From contig NZ_CP042914.1 in the NCBI RefSeq assembly GCF_008065135.1, forward strand, positions 5,809,404-5,873,403: a stretch of DNA of 64,000 bases, written 5' to 3'. The notes under the pieces were generated by a model that saw only the letters and a program-made list of their open reading frames with translations, was not told the DNA's origin and searched no databases. Positions 52,340-62,541 of this stretch are shown piece by piece (positions within the stretch are counted from its first letter, which is position 1; the number at the start of each line of letters is the position of its first letter). The stretch is from Roseimaritima ulvae (GTDB taxonomy: Bacteria; Planctomycetota; Planctomycetia; Pirellulales; Pirellulaceae). A program made the position numbers and the translations under genes.

Positions 52340-53488
52340 ATGACCACCTCCTCGCCGCTGCGGCCCCTGATCGTGCTGGGCACCCGTCCCGAAGCGATCA
52401 AGCTGGCGCCGCTGATCCGTCATTGCCTCGAGCGGCCCACCGAGATCGCCCCGATCGTTTGCAGCACCGGCCAGCACCGTGAAATGCTGGCTCAGGTGCT
52501 GGGCTATTTCGAGATCACGCCGGATATCGATCTGCAGCTGATGCAGCCCGGGCAGACGCTGACCAGTCTGTCGGCGGCCTGCCTGACGGCCGTCGATCAA
52601 ACGATTCGCCAGCAGCGTCCGGACTGCCTGGTCGTGCAGGGCGATACCACCACCGTGATGGCTTCCTCGATGGTGGCCTTCTACCACCGGCTGCCGGTCG
52701 TGCATGTCGAAGCCGGATTGCGGACCGGCGACCTGATGGCGCCCTGGCCCGAAGAATTTAATCGCCGCGTCGCCGGGATCGTGGCCACGCTGCACTGCGC
52801 GCCGACCGAAGGAGCCGCCGCATGTTTGCGAGCCGAAGGCGTGGCGGAGGACAGCGTCCGAGTCACCGGCAACACGGTGATCGACGCGCTGCTGTGGACG
52901 GCCGAGCGGGAACGCGCCGCGACGCAGCGTTGGGCGGCCAAATATCCCTTTCTCGAAAACGCTTCGATGGTCCTGGTCACCGGGCACCGCCGCGAAAATT
53001 TTGGGTCCGGCCTGCAAAACATCTGCGATGCGCTGGGGCAGTTGGCAACCGACTTTCCCGACACCCACTTCGTCTACCCCGTGCATCTCAACCCCAACGT
53101 GCAGGGTCCGGTTCGCGAGCGGCTGAGCCAATTCGATAACGTGCATCTGGTCCCGCCAGCCGATTACCCGGAATTCGTCTGGCTGATGGACCGCAGCCGA
53201 TTAATTCTGACCGATTCGGGCGGCGTGCAGGAGGAAGCGCCCTCGCTGGGCAAACCCGTGCTGGTGACCCGCGAGAAAACCGAACGCCCCGAAGCCGTCG
53301 AAGCCGGACTGGCGGAACTGGTCGGAACCGATCGCCGCCGGATCGTCGACAGCGTAACGCGACAGCTGTCCAAGACGCCGCAAACTGCAGACGCCCGCCA
53401 CACGCAAGGTTTTGAAAATCCCTACGGCGACGGCCAAGCCTCCAAGAGGATCACCGACTGGATGTTAGAAGCGATCGAAAGACGGTAG
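52340..53488 (+). CDS. wecB: UDP-N-acetylglucosamine 2-epimerase (WecB family)
   Basis: About 382 residues; converts UDP-GlcNAc to UDP-ManNAc for surface polysaccharides. The start MTTSSPLRPLIVLGTRPEAI (ATG 52340) matches family N-termini; the in-frame region from 52199 is inside a repeat. Motifs: GTRPEAIKLAPL, VQGDTTTVMASSMVAFYHRL, HVEAGLRTGD, LVTGHRREN and LTDSGGVQEEAPSLGKPVLV with Glu and His of the active site. The WecB homologue is a GT-B-like fold. Context: it lies 163 bases after purL on the same strand. Confidence 0.94.
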   Translation: MTTSSPLRPLIVLGTRPEAIKLAPLIRHCLERPTEIAPIVCSTGQHREMLAQVLGYFEITPDIDLQLMQPGQTLTSLSAACLTAVDQTIRQQRPDCLVVQGDTTTVMASSMVAFYHRLPVVHVEAGLRTGDLMAPWPEEFNRRVAGIVATLHCAPTEGAAACLRAEGVAEDSVRVTGNTVIDALLWTAERERAATQRWAAKYPFLENASMVLVTGHRRENFGSGLQNICDALGQLATDFPDTHFVYPVHLNPNVQGPVRERLSQFDNVHLVPPADYPEFVWLMDRSRLILTDSGGVQEEAPSLGKPVLVTREKTERPEAVEAGLAELVGTDRRRIVDSVTRQLSKTPQTADARHTQGFENPYGDGQASKRITDWMLEAIERR

Positions 53489-53999
53489 GCGAGTCGAGGA
53501 AGCCATCGTTTAACCCGTAGCCGCAGGAGCCTCGAAAAGCTCGGCGATCACCGAAAAACACGACAGGCTCCGCAGGCGCAGGCGTTGTCCGGCGAGGCAT
53601 ATAAGATCTAGCGAACCGATGGGGTACACCAAACGGGAGCGCCGCGCGGGGACAGTCTCTGCGCGTTTGGGTTCCGAGCAGGCCCGGAGGGCCGACATAG
53701 TCCTGCCGATACGCCGCGCTGCCCAGAATCGCTTTGTGTCGGCCCTCCGGGCCTTCGGTTTGGCCGAGGGCGGGTACCGGGGGTTTACCCCCCCGGCAGA
53801 GACTATGTCGGCCCTCCGGGCCTACAACCCTCCCCTCGCTAAGGCTCGACCCTCCCAGCGGTAGGGTGAAGTGCTACGAATTCTGTCCCCTGCCACTACG
53901 GCGCCCACGCTTGCCCAGCCTGCTAGGCCGAACTCCAGCTTGGTATGCTACGGCGGACCTGATTCCTGCTCCGTCCCTTACCGCCTGATAGCTACCACC
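53489..53999. other. Gene-free stretch with GGCCCGGAGGGCCG repeats
   Basis: About 511 bases. It contains three GGCCCGGAGGGCCGACA elements (one forward at 53681-53697, two inverted at 53737-53753 and 53806-53822), a CTACCGGG/GTTTACC stretch and a GAGGGTCGA-type fragment. Related sequence recurs at 63191-63232. No gene seen. Confidence 0.65.
53681..53870. repeat. GGCCCGGAGGGCCGACATAG repeat cluster
   Basis: Forward element at 53681-53700; inverted copies at 53737-53753 and 53806-53822. The last is preceded by CCCCGGCAGAGACTA, matching the sequence at 63191-63232 (GGCCCGGAGGGCCGATACAA then TCTCTGCCGGGGG). A CCCTCCC..GGTAGGGT hairpin follows at 53849-53868. Confidence 0.75.
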
Positions 54000-54725
54000 A
54001 TGGACTATACGTACGCTCAGATCGCCAAGATGATCGACCACTCGTTGCTGCAGCCCACCATGACTTGGGACACGCTGGAAGCTGGTTGCCGATTGGCGGT
54101 CGCTTATGACGTGGCCAGCGTGTGCATTCTGCCCTATGCGCTGCCCCGCTGCGTCGAATTGCTCTCCGGCAGCACGGTCCAGCCCAGCACCACGATCGGG
54201 TTCCCGCACGGCGGCCACACCACGGCCATCAAAGCGGCCGAAGCCGAACAAGCGATCGCCGACGGCTGCCAGGAACTGGACATGGTCTGCAATATCTCCA
54301 AAGTCCTGAGCGGCGACTGGGATTATGTGCGGCGTGATATCCAAGCCGTCATTGAACCGGCGCACGCCGCCGGCCGGAAGGTCAAAGTGATCTTTGAAAA
54401 CTGCTACCTGGCCGACGCGGACAAGCAGCGATTGTGCGAAATCTGCGGCGATCTAGGCGCCGACTGGGTGAAGACCTCGACGGGCTACGGCAGTGGCGGA
54501 GCGACGCTGGAAGACCTGCGGTTGATGGTCCAGCACACGCAGGCCCCGGTGCAGGTCAAAGCGGCTGGCGGCGTTCGCGAGCTGGACAAATTGCTGGAAG
54601 TCCGAGCCTTGGGCGTGACCCGGATCGGCGCCAGTGCCACCAAAGTCATCCTCGACGAGTGCCGCCAACGGCTGGACCTGCCCGCCATCGACACGGAAGC
54701 CACCCCCGACGCAGCCGGGTATTAG
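54000..54725 (+). CDS. deoC: Deoxyribose-phosphate aldolase
   Basis: A 241-residue class I aldolase that cleaves 2-deoxyribose-5-phosphate to glyceraldehyde-3-phosphate and acetaldehyde. The start MDYTYAQIAKMIDHSLLQPT matches the family; the Schiff-base Lys is in WVKTSTGYGSGG, and the second active Lys is in VQVKAAGGVRELD. The protein is of standard bacterial size. The 5' region (53871-53999) is repeat-rich and not conserved in type. Role in nucleotide catabolism; no neighbour of the pathway is seen. Confidence 0.93.
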   Translation: MDYTYAQIAKMIDHSLLQPTMTWDTLEAGCRLAVAYDVASVCILPYALPRCVELLSGSTVQPSTTIGFPHGGHTTAIKAAEAEQAIADGCQELDMVCNISKVLSGDWDYVRRDIQAVIEPAHAAGRKVKVIFENCYLADADKQRLCEICGDLGADWVKTSTGYGSGGATLEDLRLMVQHTQAPVQVKAAGGVRELDKLLEVRALGVTRIGASATKVILDECRQRLDLPAIDTEATPDAAGY

Positions 54726-54733
54726 GCGTTTTC

Positions 54734-54792
54734 GTAGCATGACTCTCCGAGTCGTGCAGTCCGCAGCCACACGGGCCAGGGGCCCATGCTAC
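54734..54792. repeat. GTAGCATG...CATGCTAC inverted repeat between convergent genes
   Basis: Outer arms GTAGCATG (54734-54741) and CATGCTAC (54785-54792), with an inner hairpin GCATGACTC-TCC-GAGTCGTGC on the left. The right arm GGGGCCCATGCTAC is the same sequence as in 15167-15301. Confidence 0.7.
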
Positions 54793-54797
54793 TTTTC

Positions 54798-55589
54798 CTA
54801 TTCCCCGTCGATGGGGACGATCGAGAGTCCGTCGCTGGCTCGCAGCACGATGCGGTAGCTGCGGCCCTTTTCGGCTTTGATCGATACGGCTTCGCCATGA
54901 GCGGCTCGAATGCCTTTTTCACGAGCTTTTTCGCGGTCGTTGGCGAACGTCCAGAATTCGTCCCAGATCTGCTGTTCGAATTCCGAGGGCTGACCGCCGC
55001 GGGCGTAGGCTTGGGGCAACAAACCGACCTGATCCAAAGCAAATCCGTCGGCTGGCTTTTGTTGTTCGCCGAAAATCCGCCGGAACAGGGCCAGTGAGGT
55101 GCCGCGCTGCAAATGCGCCTGCTCGACGAACTCGTCCTCGAACTTGACCACCCAGTTGTCCAGATAGACCACGTCGCCGTCGACCGTGAACTCGCGGGGG
55201 TCTCCCACCGGCTCGCCGTCGGGGGTCAATTCGTGAAATCGCACGGTGGTTTGCACCATGCCCTGCTGGTCGGTGGTTTGATCGACGATATCCAGGCGAG
55301 CCAGTCGCTGGTCCATTTTCAGCAACCGCAGCGAGGTTTCCAAGCGATCGATCTGCTCGCCGGCGACCTGCAGGTCCCCTTCCAGACCGACGATTTGCTG
55401 TTCCGCGTCGCCCAATTGGCTCTGCGCCAGCGTCAGCTGGTCCTGGGCCATCTGCAGTTCGCGTTGGTCGCGGGTGACTTTGTCGTAGACGACCCACCCG
55501 GTGCCGCCGAGAAAAAACAGCACGACGGTCGCCAGGACCGTGCGAATGGTACTATTGACCGTCGCAACGGTGTCAGTAACGCGTCCCAT
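54798..55589 (-). CDS. Membrane-anchored coiled-coil protein of unknown function
   Basis: A 263-residue protein with one N-terminal TM (RTVLATVVLFFLGGTGWVVYDKV) and a long helical coiled coil at about 40-105 (LQMAQDQLTLAQSQLGDAEQ, LRLLKMDQRLARLDIVDQTT). The C-terminal half has strand-like segments (VQTTVRFHELTPDGEPVGDP, DGDVVYLDNWVVKF) and a helical end (GFALDQVGLLPQAYARGG, FEQQIWDEFWTFANDREKAR). No known domain was recognised. The gene is divergent from the large VWA protein, sharing a 300-base region with palindromes; a functional link is possible but unproven. Confidence 0.65.
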   Translation of the reverse strand: MGRVTDTVATVNSTIRTVLATVVLFFLGGTGWVVYDKVTRDQRELQMAQDQLTLAQSQLGDAEQQIVGLEGDLQVAGEQIDRLETSLRLLKMDQRLARLDIVDQTTDQQGMVQTTVRFHELTPDGEPVGDPREFTVDGDVVYLDNWVVKFEDEFVEQAHLQRGTSLALFRRIFGEQQKPADGFALDQVGLLPQAYARGGQPSEFEQQIWDEFWTFANDREKAREKGIRAAHGEAVSIKAEKGRSYRIVLRASDGLSIVPIDGE

Positions 55590-55890
55590 GGTGAATCCAG
55601 CTCGCTAAAAACGCGGTTGAAGTGACGGGGTTGGCGTTGCCCCTCGTCGATTTTCTTGTCCCGATGTCGATTTCCCCTTGTCGATACTGTATCGACCTCT
55701 GATTGGCACGCCAGTCGCGTTAAATGAGATATTACCTTGTACGCCAGTTGTATGGGGCCGAACGATACTGCGGAATGCAACAGGTGTTGCATAATGCAAC
55801 AGTCATAACCGGCCCTGGAAATCGGTAGGGATTGGGGATTTCCGAGGAAAAATGTTCGCACCCTTTCAAGACCCCAAATAGACTGCAGAG
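55590..55890. promoter_or_regulatory. Divergent regulatory region with two perfect palindromes
   Basis: GTCGATACTGTATCGAC (55680-55696), ATGCAACAGGTGTTGCAT (55775-55792) and two ACGCCAGT copies 33 bases apart (55708 and 55741). AT-rich AAATGAGATATTACC lies between. These are of the size and arrangement of operators; the binding protein is unknown. Confidence 0.5.
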
Positions 55891-58800
55891 ATGAAACTTT
55901 TCGGAAAACACTTCTCGGAGAATAGACGCATGGGACCCCGACGCGTCATGAACTTACTGGCTGCGGCTGCCGTGTTGGCAACCACCGGCCTGACCGCTGC
56001 CGACCCGGTAGCGGGCAACCATCGCTTGGCCACTTACAGCACGCCGGCTGGAGACGCTTATTTTGCGTTATCCGTGCAGCCCTCGGCGGATAACGGCATG
56101 TTGCAAGCCGCCCGCTCGAAGCCCGCCAGTGTGGTGGTCGTGGTCGACACTTCGGCCAGTCAAGTCGGTGCTTATCGCGATGCATCGATACAGGCCCTGC
56201 AATCGTTGCTGAGCCAGCTGCGTCCGGAAGACTCGGTCAAGCTGTACGCGGTCGACGTCAACGCCGCACCGCTGAGCGACTCGTTCGGTTCGGGCAACGA
56301 CGCGACCACGCAACAGGCGTTCAGCCAACTGCGTCGCCGGTTGCCGCTGGGCAACACCAACCTGTCGGCGGCCCTGCATGCGGCCCGTGGCGATTTGGTC
56401 GACAAACAGGCCACTCGCAGTATCGTCTACATCGGCGACGGTTCCTCGCTGGGCGAAATTCGCGCCGAAGACCGCTTCACCAGCTTGGTCGACGCTCTGC
56501 GAGCCGACAAGATTTCCGTTCACAACCTGGCCGTCGGCCCGACCACCAACGTGGAATTGCTGGCGACGCTGTCCAACCAGACCGGTGGGATCACACTGGT
56601 TCCCGGCGAAAAACACTTGGCGCAAGCCGGCACGCTGGGTCGCCAATTGGCCGACGCCACCAGCACGGCTCCGATGTGGGTCGACAACCTGAGCTTGCCC
56701 GCGGGCATGCAGACCGTGCAAGCCAAACGCTTGCCGCCCCTGCGACTGGATCGCGACAGCGTGCTGATCGGCCAGATGGACGCGGCCACCAAGGGCACGA
56801 TCGCCGTCACCGGTCGCGTCGCCGATGTGCCCTTTGAAGTTCGCGTCGTCGCCGCCCCCGAACCGACCAACCCGGACTTTGGGTTCCTGCCCGGAATGGT
56901 CAGCAGTTCGTCCTACAACCACGGGCTGATGCTGCCCACGCCCGGATCCTGGGCGCTGCAGGAAGTGGCTCGAGCGATGACGTACCGGGCCGAACAGATG
57001 GCCGAAGCCGGTACGCTGGCACTGAAACAAGGCAACGCTCGCGGTGCAGCCGTGGTGGCCGATCTGGCTTTGCAAGTCGACCCGGCTAACCCCACGGCCC
57101 AAACCATCTCGCGGTTGGCCGAAGACGAAAGCACGCTCACGGCCATGCTGCAACAAGGCGGCTACACCCCGATCCTCGATGGCGACGAGCTGACCGAAGA
57201 ACCCAGCGGTTTGCTGGGACAGGTGAACGCTGAACGCCAACAAAACACGGGACGCCTGCGTGCCGAAGTCCGCGCGGGACTGGCGCTGGCTCGCCGTGAA
57301 ATGGAACGCAATCCGGCCAAGGTCACCGAAAGCCTCAAAGTCCTACAGGCGATCGTCGTCAGCGAACCGGATATCGATCCCGAAGCCCGCGAAGAACTGC
57401 TCGGACAAGTCCGCTCGGCTCTGCAATCCGCTGCCGCGGCCACGCGGGTCTACGAAAGCGACCAACAATCGGCGCAGCAGCAACAGGCCGCTGCCGAAGC
57501 GGTGGAACGTTTGCTGGAAGACACCTTCCGCAACGAAGCTCGCATCAGCCAACTGTCGCAACAGCTGAACGCCGTGATGCGGGAAGGCCGTTACGAAGAA
57601 GCCGCCGGATCGATCGCGCCGGATCTGGCCGAACTGGCCGGCCCCGAACGGATTATCTCGCAGCACGCTTTGGAACACTCGCACATCGCCATGACCGTGC
57701 GACGTCACATCCGCTACCAAAACCTGCGGGAACGAGCCTTCGTCGACGCCCTGGCCCTGGTAGAAAAAGCCTTCATCCCGTTCATCGACGAACCGCCGAT
57801 CGTGTACCCGGATGCGGAAGTCTGGGGGCGTCTGAGCCAACGGCGTCTGGACAAATACGGTTCGCTGGACCTCGCTGGGGATAACGCTACCGAAAGCCGC
57901 ATCTACCGCGCGTTGGACTCCGAAACCACCGCGGGTCCGTTTGTCGAAGAAGCTCTGGATCAAGTCGTTCGCACGCTTAGCGAAGCCCACGATATCCCGA
58001 TTCGTGTCGATGTGCGGTCGCTGGAAGAAATCGGTCTGAGCGGTGACGTGCCGGTCTCGATGGATCTCCAAGGCACCAGCCTACGTTCGTACCTGCGACT
58101 GATGCTGGAAGAACTAGACCTGACCTACATGATCAAGGACGAAGTCCTCAAGATCACCACCATCGAAACTGCCGAAGCCAACCTGGTGACCAAAGTCTAT
58201 CCCGTCGGTGACCTCGTCGTGCCCGTGATCAGCATGGGCGGTATGGGAGGCATGGGCGGCATGGGCGGCGGCATGGGAGGTATGGGCGGCGGCATGGGAG
58301 GCATGGGCGGCGGCATGGGAGGCATGGGTGGCGGCATGGGAGGCATGGGCGGCGGCATGGGTGGCGGCATGTTTGTCGTTCCCGATGACATCACGCTGTC
58401 CAGCAAAGCCACGCCCGCTAACACCCCCAGCGTGCTGGACTCGGCCGGTCCTATCCGTGTGACGCCCAGCGAAGGCCAAACCACGGCCGACGCCTGGGCC
58501 GAGCACTTTGAAAACCTGTCCTTCGAATCAGCTGCTCAACAAGCAGCGCATGACCGTCAGATCCGCAGCAGCGTTCGCATCCTGAACGCCCGTGCGGGCA
58601 AAGCGGCGGAAGCCGACGACGCCGAAACCGCTCAGCAGTGTTTTGCGGAAATGCGAGACCTGATCGCTGCGGCCATCGGCAACGGACACGTCCAACCCTG
58701 GATGTACGAAGCCTACGCTTTGGCGCTGATGGGCACCAACGGCGAACAACAGGAAGTCGAACGAGCGTTGTTGTCGGCGGTCGATTTTGCCGACACGCCC

Positions 58801-59910
58801 GATGACGTTATGAACGTCGCCATGCACCTGAAAGCCATCGGTTCGCAAGCTGCCGCGCTGCGGCTGTGCATGGACATTTCGCGACAATACCCGCACCGCC
58901 AGGACTGCTACCTGGTTGGCTTGCGGATCGCGGAAGACCTGCAAGACATCGAAGGCTTGACCTGGGCCTGCACCGGCGTGCTCAGCCAAGCCTGGCCGAA
59001 TGAACAAGCCGACTTGGAAAACCGCGTCCGCCTGCTCGCCCGAGCCACCTACCTGAGCTTGAAAGAGCAGGGCCAATACGAAGTCGCTAAGAAATTCGCC
59101 GCGGATCTCGAGGCCGCTACTTCGCACGATGTGATCGTCCGCGTCACCTGGACCGGCGATGCCGACATCGACCTGTTGGTCGAAGAGCCCTCGGGCACCG
59201 TGTGCTCCCTGCGCAACACACATTCGGCCGGCGGCGGCGTGCTGCTGGGCGACTCGCTGCCCGGCGTTTCGGGCGACGGCAGCGCCACGGAGACCTACAT
59301 CTGCCCCAAAGGTTTTTCGGGCGTGTACCGGTTGGCCGTGCACCGCGTCTGGGGCAACGTTTCCACCGGCACGGTTTCGGTATCCATTCTGACCGACGTC
59401 GGTCGGCCCACTCAGCGTTTGATCCAGCAACAGATCCCGCTGAAAGAGAAGGACGCCATCCTGGCGTTTAACGTTCGCGACGGTCGCCGCCGTGAACGCG
59501 TCGCAGCGGCTCAACTGGAAAACATCGCAGCGGCCAAAGAGAAGATGGGCGGCGCGATGCTAGCCCAATTGGCTGGCGGTTCGGACCTGTCCTCCGCAGG
59601 CGAATTCATCCGCGATCTCCGTCGCTTCGGCGGCAATGCGGGGCAACTGCCCTTCGGTCGCTCGGGCGCGGTCGGTTTCGAACCCGAAATCGAAACCTTC
59701 CCCGAAGGGGCTCAACTGACCGCGATCGCGATCATCTCCGCCGATCGCCGTTACGTGCGAATCACCCCCACCCCGGTGTTCTCGCAAATCGGTAACGTCA
59801 GCACGTTCAACTTCATCGACGGTGAATCGGAAAACATCCCCGACACCGACGCTGGCGGCGGTGGTGGCGGCGGCCAGAACGGTTTCCAGGGAGCCGGCGG
59901 CCTACTGTAG
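55891..59910 (+). CDS. Large exported VWA protein with STN-like domain and GMGG repeats
   Basis: A 1339-residue protein (alternative start 55930, MGPRRVMNLLAAAAVLATTG). Order: signal; VWA domain at about 77-240 with MIDAS-type DTSAS and IGDGSSLG; helical/Gln-rich region (about 400-680); a secretin/TonB short N-terminal-type domain at about 689-770 (VSMDLQGTSLRSYLRLMLEE, LDLTYMIKDEVLKITT); a glycine-methionine repeat (GMGGGMGG units) at about 780-828; then a C-terminal domain at about 1079-1190 (VTWTGDADIDLLVEEPSG) resembling DUF2135/YfaP. Envelope function likely, substrate and partner unknown. Divergent from the coiled-coil gene. Confidence 0.82.
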   Translation: MKLFGKHFSENRRMGPRRVMNLLAAAAVLATTGLTAADPVAGNHRLATYSTPAGDAYFALSVQPSADNGMLQAARSKPASVVVVVDTSASQVGAYRDASIQALQSLLSQLRPEDSVKLYAVDVNAAPLSDSFGSGNDATTQQAFSQLRRRLPLGNTNLSAALHAARGDLVDKQATRSIVYIGDGSSLGEIRAEDRFTSLVDALRADKISVHNLAVGPTTNVELLATLSNQTGGITLVPGEKHLAQAGTLGRQLADATSTAPMWVDNLSLPAGMQTVQAKRLPPLRLDRDSVLIGQMDAATKGTIAVTGRVADVPFEVRVVAAPEPTNPDFGFLPGMVSSSSYNHGLMLPTPGSWALQEVARAMTYRAEQMAEAGTLALKQGNARGAAVVADLALQVDPANPTAQTISRLAEDESTLTAMLQQGGYTPILDGDELTEEPSGLLGQVNAERQQNTGRLRAEVRAGLALARREMERNPAKVTESLKVLQAIVVSEPDIDPEAREELLGQVRSALQSAAAATRVYESDQQSAQQQQAAAEAVERLLEDTFRNEARISQLSQQLNAVMREGRYEEAAGSIAPDLAELAGPERIISQHALEHSHIAMTVRRHIRYQNLRERAFVDALALVEKAFIPFIDEPPIVYPDAEVWGRLSQRRLDKYGSLDLAGDNATESRIYRALDSETTAGPFVEEALDQVVRTLSEAHDIPIRVDVRSLEEIGLSGDVPVSMDLQGTSLRSYLRLMLEELDLTYMIKDEVLKITTIETAEANLVTKVYPVGDLVVPVISMGGMGGMGGMGGGMGGMGGGMGGMGGGMGGMGGGMGGMGGGMGGGMFVVPDDITLSSKATPANTPSVLDSAGPIRVTPSEGQTTADAWAEHFENLSFESAAQQAAHDRQIRSSVRILNARAGKAAEADDAETAQQCFAEMRDLIAAAIGNGHVQPWMYEAYALALMGTNGEQQEVERALLSAVDFADTPDDVMNVAMHLKAIGSQAAALRLCMDISRQYPHRQDCYLVGLRIAEDLQDIEGLTWACTGVLSQAWPNEQADLENRVRLLARATYLSLKEQGQYEVAKKFAADLEAATSHDVIVRVTWTGDADIDLLVEEPSGTVCSLRNTHSAGGGVLLGDSLPGVSGDGSATETYICPKGFSGVYRLAVHRVWGNVSTGTVSVSILTDVGRPTQRLIQQQIPLKEKDAILAFNVRDGRRRERVAAAQLENIAAAKEKMGGAMLAQLAGGSDLSSAGEFIRDLRRFGGNAGQLPFGRSGAVGFEPEIETFPEGAQLTAIAIISADRRYVRITPTPVFSQIGNVSTFNFIDGESENIPDTDAGGGGGGGQNGFQGAGGLL

Positions 59911-59940
59911 CCCTAGTTCCGATAGTCGAATCGCAACGAG

Positions 59941-59969
59941 AAAACGCCCCGCTAAGCGGGGCGTTTTTT
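59941..59969 (+). terminator. Rho-independent terminator of the VWA gene
   Basis: 12-bp stem AAAACGCCCCGC-TAA-GCGGGGCGTTTT followed by extra T residues, 31 bases after the TAG stop at 59908-59910. On the other strand it also ends in a T-rich run, so it could work both ways. Confidence 0.85.
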
Positions 59970-59989
59970 ATTGGGGGCAGGGGGGCAGG

Positions 59990-60091
59990 ACCAAAGGGAC
60001 GTGGGGCCTTCGCCCCAATCGAAGTTGTCCCTTATGTCCTTTCCGTCCCTTTCGTCCTGTCCTTTTAGTCCCTCAAGTCCCTCAAGTCCCA
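59990..60091. repeat. GGGAC-type purine/pyrimidine inverted repeat
   Basis: Left arm CAGGACCAAAGGGACG; right arm GTCCCTTATGTCCTTTCCG, then CTCAAGTCCCTCAAGTCCC. The loop holds GGGGCCTTCGCCCC. Same family as 6583, 48011 and 52204. Lies between the two terminators in the gap before groEL. Confidence 0.7.
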
Positions 60092-60100
60092 TCCCCCCAC

Positions 60101-60136
60101 AAAAAAACCTCGGCAGCTGCATGGCAGCTGCCGAGG
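60101..60136 (-). terminator. Rho-independent terminator of groEL
   Basis: Perfect 13-bp stem CCTCGGCAGCTGC-ATG-GCAGCTGCCGAGG, with seven A on the plus strand at 60101-60107, i.e. a T-run on the minus strand after the hairpin. It lies 31 bases beyond the groEL stop. Confidence 0.85.
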
Positions 60137-60167
60137 CATTGAACAATTACGAGGAGCGATTAGCGTC

Positions 60168-61790
<1,623 letters not shown>

Positions 61791-61869
61791 TTAACTTGAT
61801 TTGGGATTGAATGGGGGTGAGTTATAAACCTTGTAGCGGGTCTCGATCCGGTTCGCCGGAGGGGCAAAC

Positions 61870-62187
61870 CTACTCGATGACCGCCAAGATGTCGTCTTCA
61901 CGCATCAGCAGGTATTCCACGTCGTCGATTTCGACGGTTTCCCCAGCGTAGGAGCTGAACAGCACTTTTTCGCCGTTCTTGATCTGCGGGGTCGCTCGGC
62001 TGCCATCGTCGAGCAATTTGCCGGTTCCGATTGCCACAATCGTGCCACGTGCGGGCTTTTCTTGTGCCGAATCGGGCAGCACGATGCCGCCCGCGGTCGT
62101 CGCTTCGCCCTGGTCGCGCTGCACAACCACTCGCTCGCCCATGGGTTGCAAACGGATCTTGTTTTTTGCTTTCGTGGCAGTTGCCAT
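61870..62187 (-). CDS. groES: Co-chaperonin GroES
   Basis: A 105-residue heptameric lid protein. The mobile-loop region QGEATTAGGIVLPDSAQEKP and GKLLDDGSRATPQIKNGEKV are family signatures. A good ribosome binding site (GGAGG) lies about 9 bases before the ATG on the minus strand (62187). Ten extra residues precede the usual N-terminus. First gene of the groES-groEL operon. Confidence 0.96.
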   Translation of the reverse strand: MATATKAKNKIRLQPMGERVVVQRDQGEATTAGGIVLPDSAQEKPARGTIVAIGTGKLLDDGSRATPQIKNGEKVLFSSYAGETVEIDDVEYLLMREDDILAVIE

Positions 62188-62541
62188 ATGTTTCTAGCCT
62201 CCGAGGAAAATTAAGGATGCGTTACGGTAAATTGGAAAGTTGAATGCGGGATTATCAATCTCGGTCGGACCTGACAGTCCAAGGAGATTTTTCCCATCCA
62301 TAAGCAATACGTGTGCCGAAAAAACAAGATCATCTCCTAACCCATTGCATGAACTACACTTGCGTGTTTTCCAGAGCTTCTGGAGGGGCTTGAAGGGCGG
62401 CAGGTTGGCAGAACGCATCGAGGCTCGCTTTCGCATGCTGTCACAGTGGCAGGGGGCGATTTGCAGGCTAAACTAATGCTCTGCCGAACCGCCCTTCGGA
62501 CCTCCTTCCTCCTCCTATCCTTCGTCGCAGAACAAATCGCC
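62188..62541. other. Divergent intergenic region, groES / zinc-ribbon gene
   Basis: About 354 bases. A groES promoter should lie here on the minus strand, but no strong -35/-10 pair or CIRCE element was found. Small open frames exist but show no recognisable protein. Confidence 0.5.

Noticed and set aside
58230-58375. Short GGCATGGGAGGCATGGGC-type repeats considered as a CRISPR or satellite
   Set aside because: They are in frame and encode GMGG units of the VWA protein, with no spacers.
62194-62436. 80-residue minus-strand frame upstream of groES
   Set aside because: No ribosome binding site, domain or conserved composition; it covers the expected groES promoter region.
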